A stretch of 64,000 nucleotides of DNA, from the NCBI GenBank assembly GCA_025642075.2, contig JAODUO010001190.1, positions 1 through 64,000 on the forward strand, read 5' to 3'. This document shows positions 54,354 to 64,000 of this stretch, piece by piece (position 1 is the first letter of the stretch; each line of letters starts with the position of its first letter). A model generated the notes under the pieces. That model worked only from the letters and a program-made list of their open reading frames with translations. It had not been told where the DNA came from and made no database searches. This DNA is from Ridgeia piscesae (Eukaryota > Annelida > Polychaeta > Sabellida > Siboglinidae). The position numbers and the translations under genes were made by a program.

Positions 54354-57225
54354 CTAAACACAGCAAACACGACAGTCTGAGACACAATAAACAGGGCAGT
54401 CCTAGACATGGTACACAAGATAGGGATAAGCACAACAAACACGACAGTCTGAGACACAATAGACAGGGCAGTCCTGGCCATAGTACACAAGATAGGGATA
54501 AACACAGCAAACATGACAGTCTTAGCTAACACAGCAAATAGGACAATCTTAGATACAGAAAATTAAGTCTTAAATGCAGCAAACAGGACAGTCGTAGACA
54601 TGGCATGCACAACAGGCAAAACACAGCAAACAAGACTGTCTTCGACAAAGCAAACAGAACATTTTAACCTTCTAATCAGAGCCCAGGACTGGTTACAAAG
54701 TGCACAGAGATGACGAACGACTCAAGTTACTCAACACACCTGGAAATGTGAATATGAAGAGGCCTGCGAATCCTCCGAGCAGCGAGATGACGACGCCAAT
54801 GTTAGGCACGATAATGGACAGAAGCAGTGAGGACGTGAACCATATCGATGTCACCACGATGCGTCGACACCGTTCTTGACTTGCGACCTTCTCGGGCTCC
54901 AAGTGCCTCAGTTCAACCCACACACTGTCCAGTGCGGCTCTGTCAAACACCATTCAAGCGTACAACGACTGATCACGTCTGTAGTAAAATCATGTTACAG
55001 GCTGTTCCTGAAGTCTGTCAGTGTTTTTAAGAACTCCCTGCCCCAATTAATAATGGTGAAACTGCGTTTGCTTTGATAAAGGTTCTGCCTTTATGCAAGA
55101 TCTTTACTGGTATATTTTTATTTGTATCTACACTTTCATTGCATGGCTGTATTTACTGATATCTACACTTTCGTTGCATGGCTGTATTTAATTATATCTA
55201 CACTTGTTGCATGGCTGTATTTATTTATATCTACACTTTCGTTACATGGCTGTATTTATTTATATCTACACTTTCGTTGCATGGCTGTATTTAATTATAT
55301 CTACACTTGTTTCATGGCTGTATTTATTCGTATCTACACTTTCGTTGCATGGCTATATTTATTCATATCTTCACTAAGTTGTATGGCTGTATTTATTCGT
55401 ATCTACACTTAAATTGTATGGCTGTATTTAGTCGTATCTATACTTAAATTGTATGGCTGTACTTAATTGTATCTACACTTTTGTTGCATGGCTATATTTA
55501 ATCGTATCTACACTTAAGTTGCATGGCTATACTTAATTGTATTCATATTTTTTTTGCATTTTGCTGTATTTATTCATATTTACACTTTCATTGCATGGCT
55601 GTATTTATTCATATCTACATAATATATAATATAAGCCCGTAGAGGTACATGTAATACAAAACAATAGCACAATGCTGGTCCTTCTCAAATCCCTGTAGTG
55701 CCAATAGACACCCATCCCATAAATGTGACAAATTATAGATGGTCCTTTACATAGCAGAAACTTTACATACTTTACGTAACATTATTTATTCACAACGTAA
55801 GCACGTTTTATATCCTACTTTTTAAATATTAGGTAAGTCTAATCAACTAGTTTGTTTAATATTTCGTTTTGTTTGTACGTCCTTTTATATAAATACATCC
55901 TCATTCCCAGAAAATACATTTCTTCACCTAAGAGGCGAGTGCTGCCATCTCGCAGAAACTGGCCACCAGTTTCACACCGATCTCTATATTAGAAATAACC
56001 ACTTTTTCTTAACATAAAATTATATGTACATTACTAGCAGATACTGCAATAATGTTAAAGCTCGCTGTATGATTAATAAAATAAATACATTTACAATTTA
56101 TTCTGTAAATTAAGCAGCTTTGCAGTGGCAGGCGCAAATACATGCAATAGCTTGCCAACGTTTGTGTAGTCAACTGAACTTTGGCAGCTTTCAGAAAACA
56201 ACTCAAAACTTATCCTTTCCCCTTGCATTGGTGACACAGATTTCTAGTTGATAGCATTGATTGGTTTTAAAGATTGTTCTGTTTGAAACTGTATTTTACA
56301 CCCTAATTTATTTACTTTTACTTTATTTATTTATCTTAGCTTTTTAATTATTGATTTTTATTTTTTTATTTTAGCTTATTTATTTAATTTATTTATATTT
56401 ATTCAACGTCATGCTAATGTGAAACACTCTTGATTGGCCTCTTTAATTACTTAAAAAGCCTATATTAATAAATGGAATTATTATTATTTATTATAAAATA
56501 AGAACAATTAACAAAACCTCATTTTTTCTCTGGAAAATCACAAATGACTCACCGTCCTACAAACAGCAGGATTGGATAAGTGGTGTACATCTTGAAAGCC
56601 ACAAATATGACTGCCACCAGGACGTCGGCCGTTGGTCTGTAGGACAATAGAATGTCCTGGTTGATTCCAGTGCCGAACGTCAGATAGCCAAATGACGCTG
56701 TCACAGTGTACGTGAACACCATGATCACTATGGCAACTAGAACAACTCGTAGGAATTCGTTGAATGTTCTCTTGCGGAGACAAGCGTATATTGGCACTAT
56801 ACTCAGATGACACTGTGGCAGAAAAGCAGAGGTTAGGTGCAATAGATTTCATCCATTTGAGTAACAGTGAAATTCCACGACATTTCTATGCTTTCACAGG
56901 CTCACAATTCAAAAAATTTGCACCAAAACCAACTTACATATGCATGGTAATTATACGTTGAACAAGCTTCAGGGAGCAGTTATTATCATAAAATTGCATG
57001 TTCACTTCCCAAGATGCACTTGACACAGGAGAGCAACTGCCAAATAAACAAAACAAACAAAAGAGCGAATACAACAATGTCGGTCCGGTGACAGGTTTAT
57101 TATTTTTTTAAATTATTAATTTGTTTATATAACTTAACAATTTATTTATTTTATCCATTCCTTTTTTTACTTTTTTATATTCAAATGGTGTTTACCTACA
57201 TGTATGAATCACACAGAAGACAATC

Positions 57226-57258
<33 letters not shown>

Positions 57259-58679
57259 ATATACATGTATATATCTTATTATTTTTAACGTTATACTACA
57301 CTTTTACCTTATTGAATTTTTATCTACTCGTTTTTTGACATATTTACCTTTTACAGGTTTTTATGTGTATGTATCAACTGTATATAGGTTTTTACCTGAA
57401 ATAAATGTATTTGTATTCATATTTTAAAAACTGCTCAGAGAAGCAAATGACCTTTCTCACCTGATAGCTGAAGCATATGACAGGGATGACAATAAACACA
57501 TCTGTCCAGTGAGATGGACTGAAACACAAGCAATACAAAAATTAAATGCTACAAAATAAATATAATTTATATTCAATAGGTTTACATTACTTTACTATGA
57601 TTTTATACCTCATATAATATAGCTTCTAACATACTTATTTTCTTCCATTCTATTTGTATTTAAATTTACGAGTCATGTTAAGATAACTAGTCAGCAATTT
57701 TATGGTTATTATTATTTATTTAACATATTTAATTAATTAATATATTTGTTTAATTTATTTTTTATATTAAAATAAAAAAAATTACTATTCTTTTTATTAC
57801 TATTCTAGTTTATTTATACATTTCATTTAATGGTTTCTACCCATCCATTAAAATACAGAATATTCTGCATTGATGGGATACATTTATTGTAAATAAGTAA
57901 TGGGAACAGGGGTTCGTTGTATTTTCCATGTGAACGTGACAACTTAAGGCACATTATGTTGTGTCCTGACAGACAGACTAACAACCAAGATCAATTTTCC
58001 ATGGAGGGTTAATAAATTTTAGGCATTACTGTATCGTATTGTATTGTAAATTTTTAATATTTGACTTGTGTGTCAATAATGTCTTATGGTAAGACACCAG
58101 GGAACAATTTCACTAACGTTGTTAAGGTCTTTAAATCAGATTTTGCACCTTAAAATAAATTTTGATCCTTAACAGTGGTCTTGATTGCCTGCAAACTGTC
58201 AACACCCTGACACGCCAGCGAGACATTGTCACTGTGTGTCATGGGAATAGTGTCCATGGTAATATGACAATGGATATTTGCATTAAAAATTTCCTTTAAT
58301 TTAACAATGGGTTTTGTCTAAGGATGTATTTTCTTTAAGAGCTCTTTATCTTTGTGAAATGGTCCCCTGGAGAAGACACAGCGAGGACGTGGCTGTGGGT
58401 GTGGCTCAGCGAGGACGTGGCTCAGCGAGGACGTGGCTGTGGGTGTGGCTCAGCGAGGACGTGGCTCAGCGAGGACGTGGCTGTGGTTGTGGCTCAGTGA
58501 GGACGCGGCTGTGGGTGTGGCTCAGTGAGGACGTGGCTGTGGGTGTGGCTCACCAAGGACCCAGGGATTGTATCTAGACTCACCTGGTTTTTATTTCCAC
58601 ATGGCCTATGTCTGTTTTGACAAAGTACTTTGCAGTGACCAGCGCCACACAGTACAGAACGGCAAGTACTCCCAGCGCA
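54154..58679 (-). CDS. SLC38-family amino-acid transporter, 3' part (5 exons)
   Basis: Sodium-coupled neutral amino-acid transporter family member, nearest in pattern to SLC38A7/8. Exons in transcript order: 58679-58584, 57518-57461, 56812-56553, 54939-54740, 54353-54154, giving about 270 C-terminal residues in consistent phase. Segments: ALGVLAVLYCVALVTAKYF; PSHWTDVFIVIPVICFSYQ joined to CHLSIVPIYACLRKRTF (the family FxFQCHxS motif); a membrane segment with YLTFGTGINQDILLSY; TTYPILLFVGR; SLLLSIIVPNIGVVISLLGG; FPGLCLL; and IGAFIFGLVTTQ near the end. Roughly the last seven membrane helices are present. Upstream exons for the first helices were not found before 64000. The last 12 or so residues are encoded by the first unit of the 49-bp minisatellite. 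Confidence 0.88.
54740..54939 (-). CDS. SLC38-like exon d
   Basis: The acceptor is GTTTGACAG|A and completes the arginine codon; the donor is TTCCAG|GTGTGT. It encodes AALDSVWVELRHLEPEKVAS and then two helices (SSLLLSIIVPNIGVVISLLG, FAGLFIFTFP), matching the SLC38 helix pair before the FPGLCL motif. Confidence 0.9.
55105..55625. repeat. ~35-bp minisatellite in SLC38 intron, ~14 units
   Basis: The unit is TTTATTTATATCTACACTTT then CGTTGCATGGCTGTA, with 1-4 bp indels between copies (GTTGCATGG, AATTGTATGG, GTTTCATGG). It lies between SLC38 exons c and d. Confidence 0.9.
56120..56495 (+). mobile_element. LINE 3' tail (family B) in SLC38 intron
   Basis: Shares TTGCCAACGTTTGTGTAGTC, the TTTCAGAAAACAACTCAAAA segment, GCATTGATTGGTTTTAAA and the ending CTATATTAATAAATGGAATT with the reversed copy at 7640-8035. 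It is inserted between SLC38 exons c and d. Confidence 0.65.
56553..56812 (-). CDS. SLC38-like exon c
   Basis: The acceptor is TGCCACAG|TGT and the donor is GGACG|GTGAGT. It encodes CHLSIVPIYACLRKRTFNEF, two membrane helices, YLTFGTGINQDILLSY and TTYPILLFVG. It is the longest exon and the strongest for the family call. Confidence 0.92.
57227..57275. repeat. AT microsatellite (SLC38 intron)
   Basis: (TA)n with one TTAT break, followed by ACATGTATATAT. Confidence 0.93.
57461..57518 (-). CDS. SLC38-like exon b
   Basis: The acceptor is GTGTTTCAG|T and the donor is TATCAG|GTGAGA (phase 0). It encodes 19 residues, PSHWTDVFIVIPVICFSYQ. With the next exon it forms the conserved FxYQCHxS stretch of the family. 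Confidence 0.87.
58098..58372. mobile_element. MITE-like element with inverted ends and target duplication
   Basis: The left end CAGGGAACAATTTCAC and the right end (reverse complement CCAGGGGACCATTTCAC) form imperfect terminal inverted repeats. AAGACAC flanks both sides (58091-58097 and 58373-58379), as expected of a target-site duplication. The ~275 bp between carry no open frame. It lies in an SLC38 intron. Confidence 0.6.
58377..58560. repeat. GC-rich tandem repeat near SLC38 exon a
   Basis: Alternating modules AGCGAGGACGTGGCTC and GTGGCTGTGGGTGTGGCTC, about nine in all. It ends 25 bp before the SLC38 exon border at 58584, so it lies in the intron close to the donor. Confidence 0.88.
58584..58679 (-). 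CDS. SLC38-like exon a (first visible)
   Basis: The acceptor is GTTGTGTTGTAG|T and the donor is ACCAG|GTGAGT. It encodes ALGVLAVLYCVALVTAKYFV and then KTDIGHVEIKT, a membrane helix plus loop that lines up with the segment before the SWxxVF motif of SLC38A7. Confidence 0.82.
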
Positions 58680-58779
58680 CTACAACACAACAACAGTCCA
58701 TGGTGAGGACACAGGGATCAATGGCGAGTACTTCACATGCACTGGTCAGAGAGAATGTAATGCACTATTAATTACCAGC

Positions 58780-58998
58780 ATGGAATGTTACTGTGAAATA
58801 GCCATCTTCATTGCAAACCAAGCGATGTATGAAAGAAAATTAAATGAAATGGAAGTAAAGTTGGAACATCTAGAAGAATTGATCACCAAGCTGATAAACA
58901 CCGTCGAGGTAATGTCATGCAAATCTCTCACCAAAAACATGTCGCATGTTATTGCTCGCTTCTACAGCCATGTAACCAGACGTACAGGACCAGCGTGA
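58780..58998 (+). other. Short coiled-coil-like open frame, identity unknown
   Basis: Encodes 72 residues with a heptad-like stretch (MYERKLNEMEVKLEHLEELI) and then a basic end (RFYSHVTRRTGPA). It is on the strand opposite to SLC38, 100 bp from an exon. A possible donor, GTCGAG|GTAATG, lies inside it. It could be a transposon fragment, a small exon or chance; I do not recognise it. Confidence 0.2.
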
Positions 58999-60114
58999 GC
59001 GAATCTCACAGACACGACTTACTGTTTCGTTGACAACCTCACTCTAGAAGATGAAAGGGAGAAAACGTGTACGACGACCCACACGGAACTGTATTTGATT
59101 ACCTCCTATCTAACCCATGTTAAATTTTTTTTTCTTCATTATTAGACATTTCTGTGCAATAACAAAGATATGGTGCTTTATTATACACGATAAGTGTGAG
59201 TCTATCGACAGAAAGTACCACTTTTATGTGCAACCCCTCTTTTGCTTGGTACATCACAGATTTGACTGTGATATGTCCCTGAAATATATGTCGGTCAATT
59301 AAAGCATTCTATAAAAAAATACTCGACCATGATTTATTCATGTTTCAGGGAATACCTTGATAAAATAAGGCTAAAATGTCATTGGTGTAACATGTCCTAA
59401 TGCCATATGCTTATGAAATCACCTCAAGAAAATGTTCAGGATGTGACAAAATCATATAATTATTTGTCCTCAGGAATGCACAGAAGTCTAGATTTTCACC
59501 ATCAAACCCATCTACTGAATCTGAGTCATTAAAATATTCATTAGCAGTCCAATATTTTGTCCATTAGTTTTGTGTCATTGGTGTAACATGGACCAAATTT
59601 GGTGGGGAAAGAAATAATTGATGCTCTTAGTTGGAATTTTCAACACCAGATGACAGCAGTGTTGCCATACATTTTAGAAGTGGAGGTCATTTTGAACTTG
59701 GTGAGTAGTTTTTCATCAAATTTTCATAGAATGTTACAACTTTCGGGGAGTACCTTAATTCTGGTGATGAGGCAGAGCAGTAAGAGGATTAGTCCAGTTC
59801 ATGCACAGTTTTGTTGTATCTACTTGATCCCTTCCACATGCAGGAGGTGTGAGCTGTTGGCCAATGTTGGGGGAGCATTCATTATTTTTGTCTTTTTTGT
59901 CATTGGTGTAATGGGGGACAGTCATGTCAGCATTACACCAATGACCAAGATAACACCAATGACGGACGCAACTGTTCCTGCCATTCTCGCAACAGTTTTA
60001 GGTAAATAATATATTAGTTTAAATAAATGCATTGTGTTTGGTTGCTTTTTATGATAAATTACCGTCATTCCATAACTATTAGTATTGTTGAATACCACTT
60101 TTCTTTCATTTCAA

Positions 60115-62205
60115 GATACACCAGGATGCCTCCAAAAACAAATAAAGAAAGGCAGCGGGAGTTCAGACAGACGCAATAATGACCTTGAAAAGCGGCAAGC
60201 ATACCTTGAAAAGAAGAAAGAGAAATACCGGCATGTTCTGGAATCCAAGAAGAGAAAACCCATTGGTGATGTGACAGAATGGGACCAAAGACGGCAAAGG
60301 AAGAAATGGCGCAAAAACAAATAGAAAGAACGGAAGAGGAGGAAAGCGACTACCCTTAATACCCCTCCACCAACCCCAGAAAATGAGTCTTCTACCAGGT
60401 AATTCTAGTAATCCACTCTAATTACACATTGAAATATTAAATCAAGAACCGAGTGCCCATGGCATTATTTGCCAATAATCAAACCTAGGACTCATTTTGA
60501 CAGCCTTCTCTGATTCAGAGCCCAAATTCCACGCATGCATGTACCTTTAGATCTATAGAATTATTTATGTTGGCCTGCCACTTGTCCGTGGATTCAGTAG
60601 GCCCGTATCACAGACCTATTGCATCCATTGATCCATGTCTGGACTTGTAGGAAAGGAATCTTGATAGTAATTCAGTTTCGTCTAAGTTTCTAAAGAGCTT
60701 GCTTTTGATTTTCAGCGGCAACAGAAGTCAAGGAAGGAAGAAAGTTAAGCGAGACAGAGCAAAGTGTTATCGGGAAAACAGAAAGTTGCTGAATGCCCTT
60801 GAAGCAGAGAAGAAGGCAGCTGATCGATAGCAAAAGAAGTATGAGCAGTTACTTAAGAAAATGACATCAACACAGGGAAGAATGACAGGGACACCTAGTC
60901 CAAAGACCACACACTTGCTGCGGCATTGGCGCCAAAGCAAAGAAAAGAACAATGTTGCTAGGACTTTGAATTTCCATTACAGTATTCTTTCTGACTTCAA
61001 ACAGAGGTACAAAGTGAGCAATGAGCATGACAAAAACGCTGCCGCACGTTTTGTCTGTGGGAAGGTTGTTCACAAGTATAAACTTGTGAAGATGGCACAA
61101 AACCAACTTGCCATTAACACCAAAGGTTGGCGGTGGACTCAGGGTACTGCAGAACATGCGAGACGGCAGAGGTTAAACCCGATCCATTCCAAAGTTAGGG
61201 ATTTCTACACATGATGTAAGCCGGATAACCACCGGAGTGAAAAACACCATAACAAAATGTAAAATACAAAAGCAGAGGAGGCTGTTGTCCGACTCATTAA
61301 ACAACTTGCATAACAGGTTTCTGGCTGAAATTGTGTTGGATATAAGCTACTCCTTGTTTTGCAGATTGAGGTCTTTCTTTGTTGTTGAGCCCAGTGAACT
61401 TCATCGCCAAACCTGTCAACTGCTTTGAAAAAGGTTGGTTTATTACAGACAGATAACCTTGATGAAACCTCTGATCAGGTAATGTGTGGTAGCAACTCGA
61501 AAGCTTGTGCATACAATGCGTGCCCAAGGTGTAAGGACAGAAGATGCCAGATTCTTTATGGCACATATACGGTAAGTGATGAGATCAGTTATCCATAGTG
61601 GGTGGTTAAAAAGTCCCACATCCAGATAGTGAAAAAGTGTGGATGTGACAGACAAAACAATGACGATAGTCAGCAAGGATCAGATCAAGCGCCCCCTGGA
61701 GGACCTAGCTGGTGAGTTCAATGAGAAAGTCTTACAACTGAAACGACACAGGTTTAACATCTGGAACCAGTATAAAGTATATGAACAGATTAGAAAGCAA
61801 CTTGAAGGTGAATGCCTTTGCCACGTCGACTTCTCTGAGAATTATACATGCAAATGTTCAGACGAAGTCCAATCTATGCATTTCGGAAGAAGCCATCAGC
61901 AGGCCTCCCTCCACACAGGAGTTTACTACACCAAAGATGGAGTGTTCCCATTTTGTTCATTCTCACCTTCTCGACAAGATGATCCCCCAGCAATATGGGC
62001 CCACTTGGAACCTGTCCTTAGGCAACTTAGGGACCAAAAGTTCAAAGTATTGCATATGTTCAGTGATGGGCCGGTCACACAATACAAACAAAAGGGTAAC
62101 TTTTATTACATGTGCCATGAACCATTCAAATCTGGTTTCGAGCGTATCAGCTGGCATTATTTTGAAGGCCTCACTTCTTTGTTAATCAGGATGTATGGAG
62201 TGAAG
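60115..62205 (+). pseudogene. Broken transposase-like gene (DNA transposon relic)
   Basis: Pieces in order: a very basic N-terminal part (MPPKTNKERQREFRQ, then frameshift to NNDLEKRQAYLEKKKEKYRH, RRQRKKWRKNK, stop, NTPPPTPENESS), a donor at ~60399 and an acceptor at ~60715 (TTTTCAG), GRKKVKRDRAKCYREN, LRHWRQSKEKNN, LSDFKQRY, then frameshifts to ISYSLFCRLRSFFVVEPSE, a Cys-rich piece (CAYNACPRCKDRRC), and the frame 61639-62205. That frame has HVDFSENYTCK, MHFGRSHQQASLHTG and MFSDGPVTQYKQKGNFYY. The spaced acidic residues (VDF, FSDGP, then FE) suggest a DDE-type catalytic fold, but I cannot name the superfamily. At least five stops or frameshifts, and loss of the expected segment after WHYFE, make it non-functional. 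Confidence 0.6.
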
Positions 62206-62209
62206 TAGA

Positions 62210-63300
62210 AGACCAATATCTTGAGTAAGGTTCATAAGACTAAATTTATAACTGTGTACCTGTCTAATTGGACAGATTTCAGCTGAATATTTTCAGCACT
62301 GGTAGGCTAATATGACTGATTCCAGAGAGAGCATTTGATGTTACATGTATTGGTATCGTTTTTGTTGATCATACAGTCATGACAGGGAAATTAGCAAGTT
62401 TTATATTGTATTTTGTACACAAAGAGTGTTGAATCTAATTTTCTTTTAGTTACAGGGTATCGGGTAGGCCCTACTCTTAATCTGAAGCCTACACATAGTC
62501 AGAGATTTAGTATTGTTTTTGTAGATCGTTTCATTTTTGTTATCACTGCTGTACCTGCAAACTGTAGGCATTACAACTCCGCTATTGTAATTCACATTTG
62601 ACTGCTGAAGTGGTGGTGTTTGAAGTTGATATTTGATGTTCTTTTAACATGAAGCATTTAAAGTGTACCAGTACTGTAAAATCTGGTAGGAGACATCGCC
62701 ACTTTCCAGAGATATTTTTTATTGTTTTTTTCCCGGATCCTCCGACGTAGCAAAATTGAGTTTCAGAAAAGATGATGTAACCATAGGCGAACTGATATAA
62801 GGACATTTCTGATCAGCCATTTACTGTTGCTGGTTCTGTATCTCGTTCTCTTCATGCTCTTGGGAATAAGAATTTTTATTTCAAATAAAAAAATTATTTT
62901 ATTATTTCCACCCGACCATAGAAATTTGGTTTGTGAATCCAGGAAACAAGAAACAACATTTTATTTTTATTCCGCCTTCCTGCAAAAAAATCTGAAAAAA
63001 TCCGGGAAACAAACAATAAAAAATTCTCACCTTATCACTGCTATACAAACTGTGCAACTGCCACTGTGCTGAAGTTTTCAATTCATATTTGAATCAATGC
63101 TGAAAAGTTTATGGTTCATGTTAGATGTTGATGTTAGATGTTTGATGCTCTTTTGATGAGTAATAATTGCTAAAAATATAATACAACTTACCAAAATGGA
63201 TTCAGTTACATTCTTAGAGCTGGGAAATCAGCGTAGACAGTGTAATCTAGCACTTACATGTTTTTGCTGAGGTGTAAGGGACGTTATTTCCAAAATCTTT
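62210..63300. other. 3' part of transposon relic, no coding seen
   Basis: Non-coding sequence between the end of the transposase-like frame and the GTCATTGGTGTAA cluster. Short open frames here have no similarity I can name. Confidence 0.4.
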
Positions 63301-63365
63301 TCATCAGTTGTCATTGGTGTAACAACTGGTCACTGGTGTAACGGGTCGTCATTGGTGTAACCACA

Positions 63366-64000
63366 TGTAACAGGCAGGGTTACTGACTAAATTATTAATT
63401 ATCCCACTAAAACTTAACTAATCTTTTCTAATCTTTTGTCCGTTTTACTTTACTATTCCTATAAACCCCATTAGTGTCTATAGGCTGGGAGAGCCTAATA
63501 GCCACTCCCCTTGTTTACCCTGTGGTGCCCTGTGTCATGTGACAGCCAAGGCAAATGGGATATATCCAATTTCCACTTGGGAGCAAGCACTGAGGATGTA
63601 GATAACAGACTGTGTGTTTTACCGTGTTTTGGGCACTCTCTTCACCCCCTTAATGAAAACAACGAAACATGAAAGACAGCAAAGACATGTAGCATAGCTG
63701 TACATGTACTGAGCCAGTGCTCAGCTGCAGTAGCTTCTGCATTTCCTAGTTGGGGTTTGATTTTTTGTTTTAGTTTATTTTCGTTCTTGTCTTGTATTAT
63801 TTCGAACACACCACAATAAATGGTACAATCATTTACACGTGTTCTTCTTCAATGATAAATCCCCCGTCTACAAATGGTGTGAGAAGTGGGATTGAAGACG
63901 ACGGAATGGAAGACGAAATAAAACCCCAGCTAGGAGCGATGACATCATGAGGAACCCGATCGATTGACCGTGTCCGTGAAACAGCAACACCCTGCGGGCT
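63366..64000 (+). mobile_element. LTR retrotransposon 5' end (LTR + PBS), cut by window edge
   Basis: A candidate LTR runs from TGTAACAGGCAGGG (63366) to CCGTCTACA (63872), 507 bp with TG...CA ends and an AATAAA near its 3' side. Next comes TGGTGTGAGAAGTGGGAT (63875-63892). Its reverse complement ends in CCA, as a tRNA 3' end does, so this is a good primer-binding site. The design fits Ty3/gypsy elements. No gag frame can be assigned in the last 100 bp. Confidence 0.6.

Larger units (their letters stand above)
59931..63363. mobile_element. Possible extent of the DNA transposon relic
   Basis: The motif TTACACCAATGAC occurs at 59933 and, with one change, at 59951. Its reverse complement GTCATTGGTGTAA occurs at 63310, 63329 (one change) and 63348. 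These inverted clusters flank the transposase-like pseudogene and look like subterminal repeats. Further direct copies lie at 59378, 59574 and 59899. The exact ends and any target duplication could not be fixed. Confidence 0.4.

Noticed and set aside
54967..55076. Possible LINE C-terminus (KNSLPQ-like)
   Set aside because: Too short and without a recognisable tail; could be chance.

Overview
This is a 64 kb piece of an animal nuclear genome. Spliced genes with GT-AG introns, tRNA-derived SINEs, non-LTR retrotransposon tails, microsatellites and long minisatellite arrays make it clearly eukaryotic. The protein types and the transposon relics suggest a marine invertebrate, most likely a mollusc; the species cannot be read from the sequence. 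Most long open frames here are by-products of tandem repeats. The real genes are split into short exons and were found by protein similarity, splice sites and phase.

Three host genes are present. (1) A DOK-family docking protein gene on the + strand, 8 coding exons from 3094 to 11776, about 398 residues: PH domain, IRS-type PTB domain and a Pro/Ser-rich tail with a YTLP motif. (2) A ZNRF1/2-type E3 ubiquitin ligase gene on the - strand, 4 coding exons from 46498 down to 18049, about 202 residues: N-myristoylation signal, C2HC zinc finger and RING. The two genes converge, with candidate poly(A) signals at 11967 (+) and 13836 (-). (3) The 3' part of an SLC38 amino-acid transporter gene (closest to SLC38A7/8) on the - strand, 5 exons from 58679 down to 54154. 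Its N-terminal exons are not seen here.

Layout: 1-2650 microsatellites and the probable DOK 5' region; 3.1-11.8 kb DOK, with a 45-bp minisatellite and LINE/SINE debris in its introns; 13.8-18.0 kb probable ZNRF 3'UTR with a 27-bp minisatellite; 18.0-20.6 kb three 3' ZNRF exons; 20.6-46.15 kb one 25.6 kb ZNRF intron; 46.15-46.5 kb ZNRF exon 1; 47.5-49.0 kb a 5'-truncated LINE flanked by AT repeats; 52.2-54.2 kb a 49-bp minisatellite that runs into the SLC38 stop codon; 54.15-58.7 kb SLC38; 59.4-63.4 kb a decayed DNA-transposon-like gene; 63.37 kb to the end, the likely 5' LTR and primer-binding site of an LTR retrotransposon.

The most striking structure is inside the ZNRF intron: a tandem duplication of [minisatellite 1 - unique segment U1 - 32-bp minisatellite 2 - unique segment U2]. 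It ends at a TGCAG microhomology shared by U2 and the minisatellite 1 unit. The arrays have since expanded unequally, and U1 and U2 have diverged to different degrees. The second notable structure is the SLC38 minisatellite, whose unit contains the end of the coding sequence and the stop codon.
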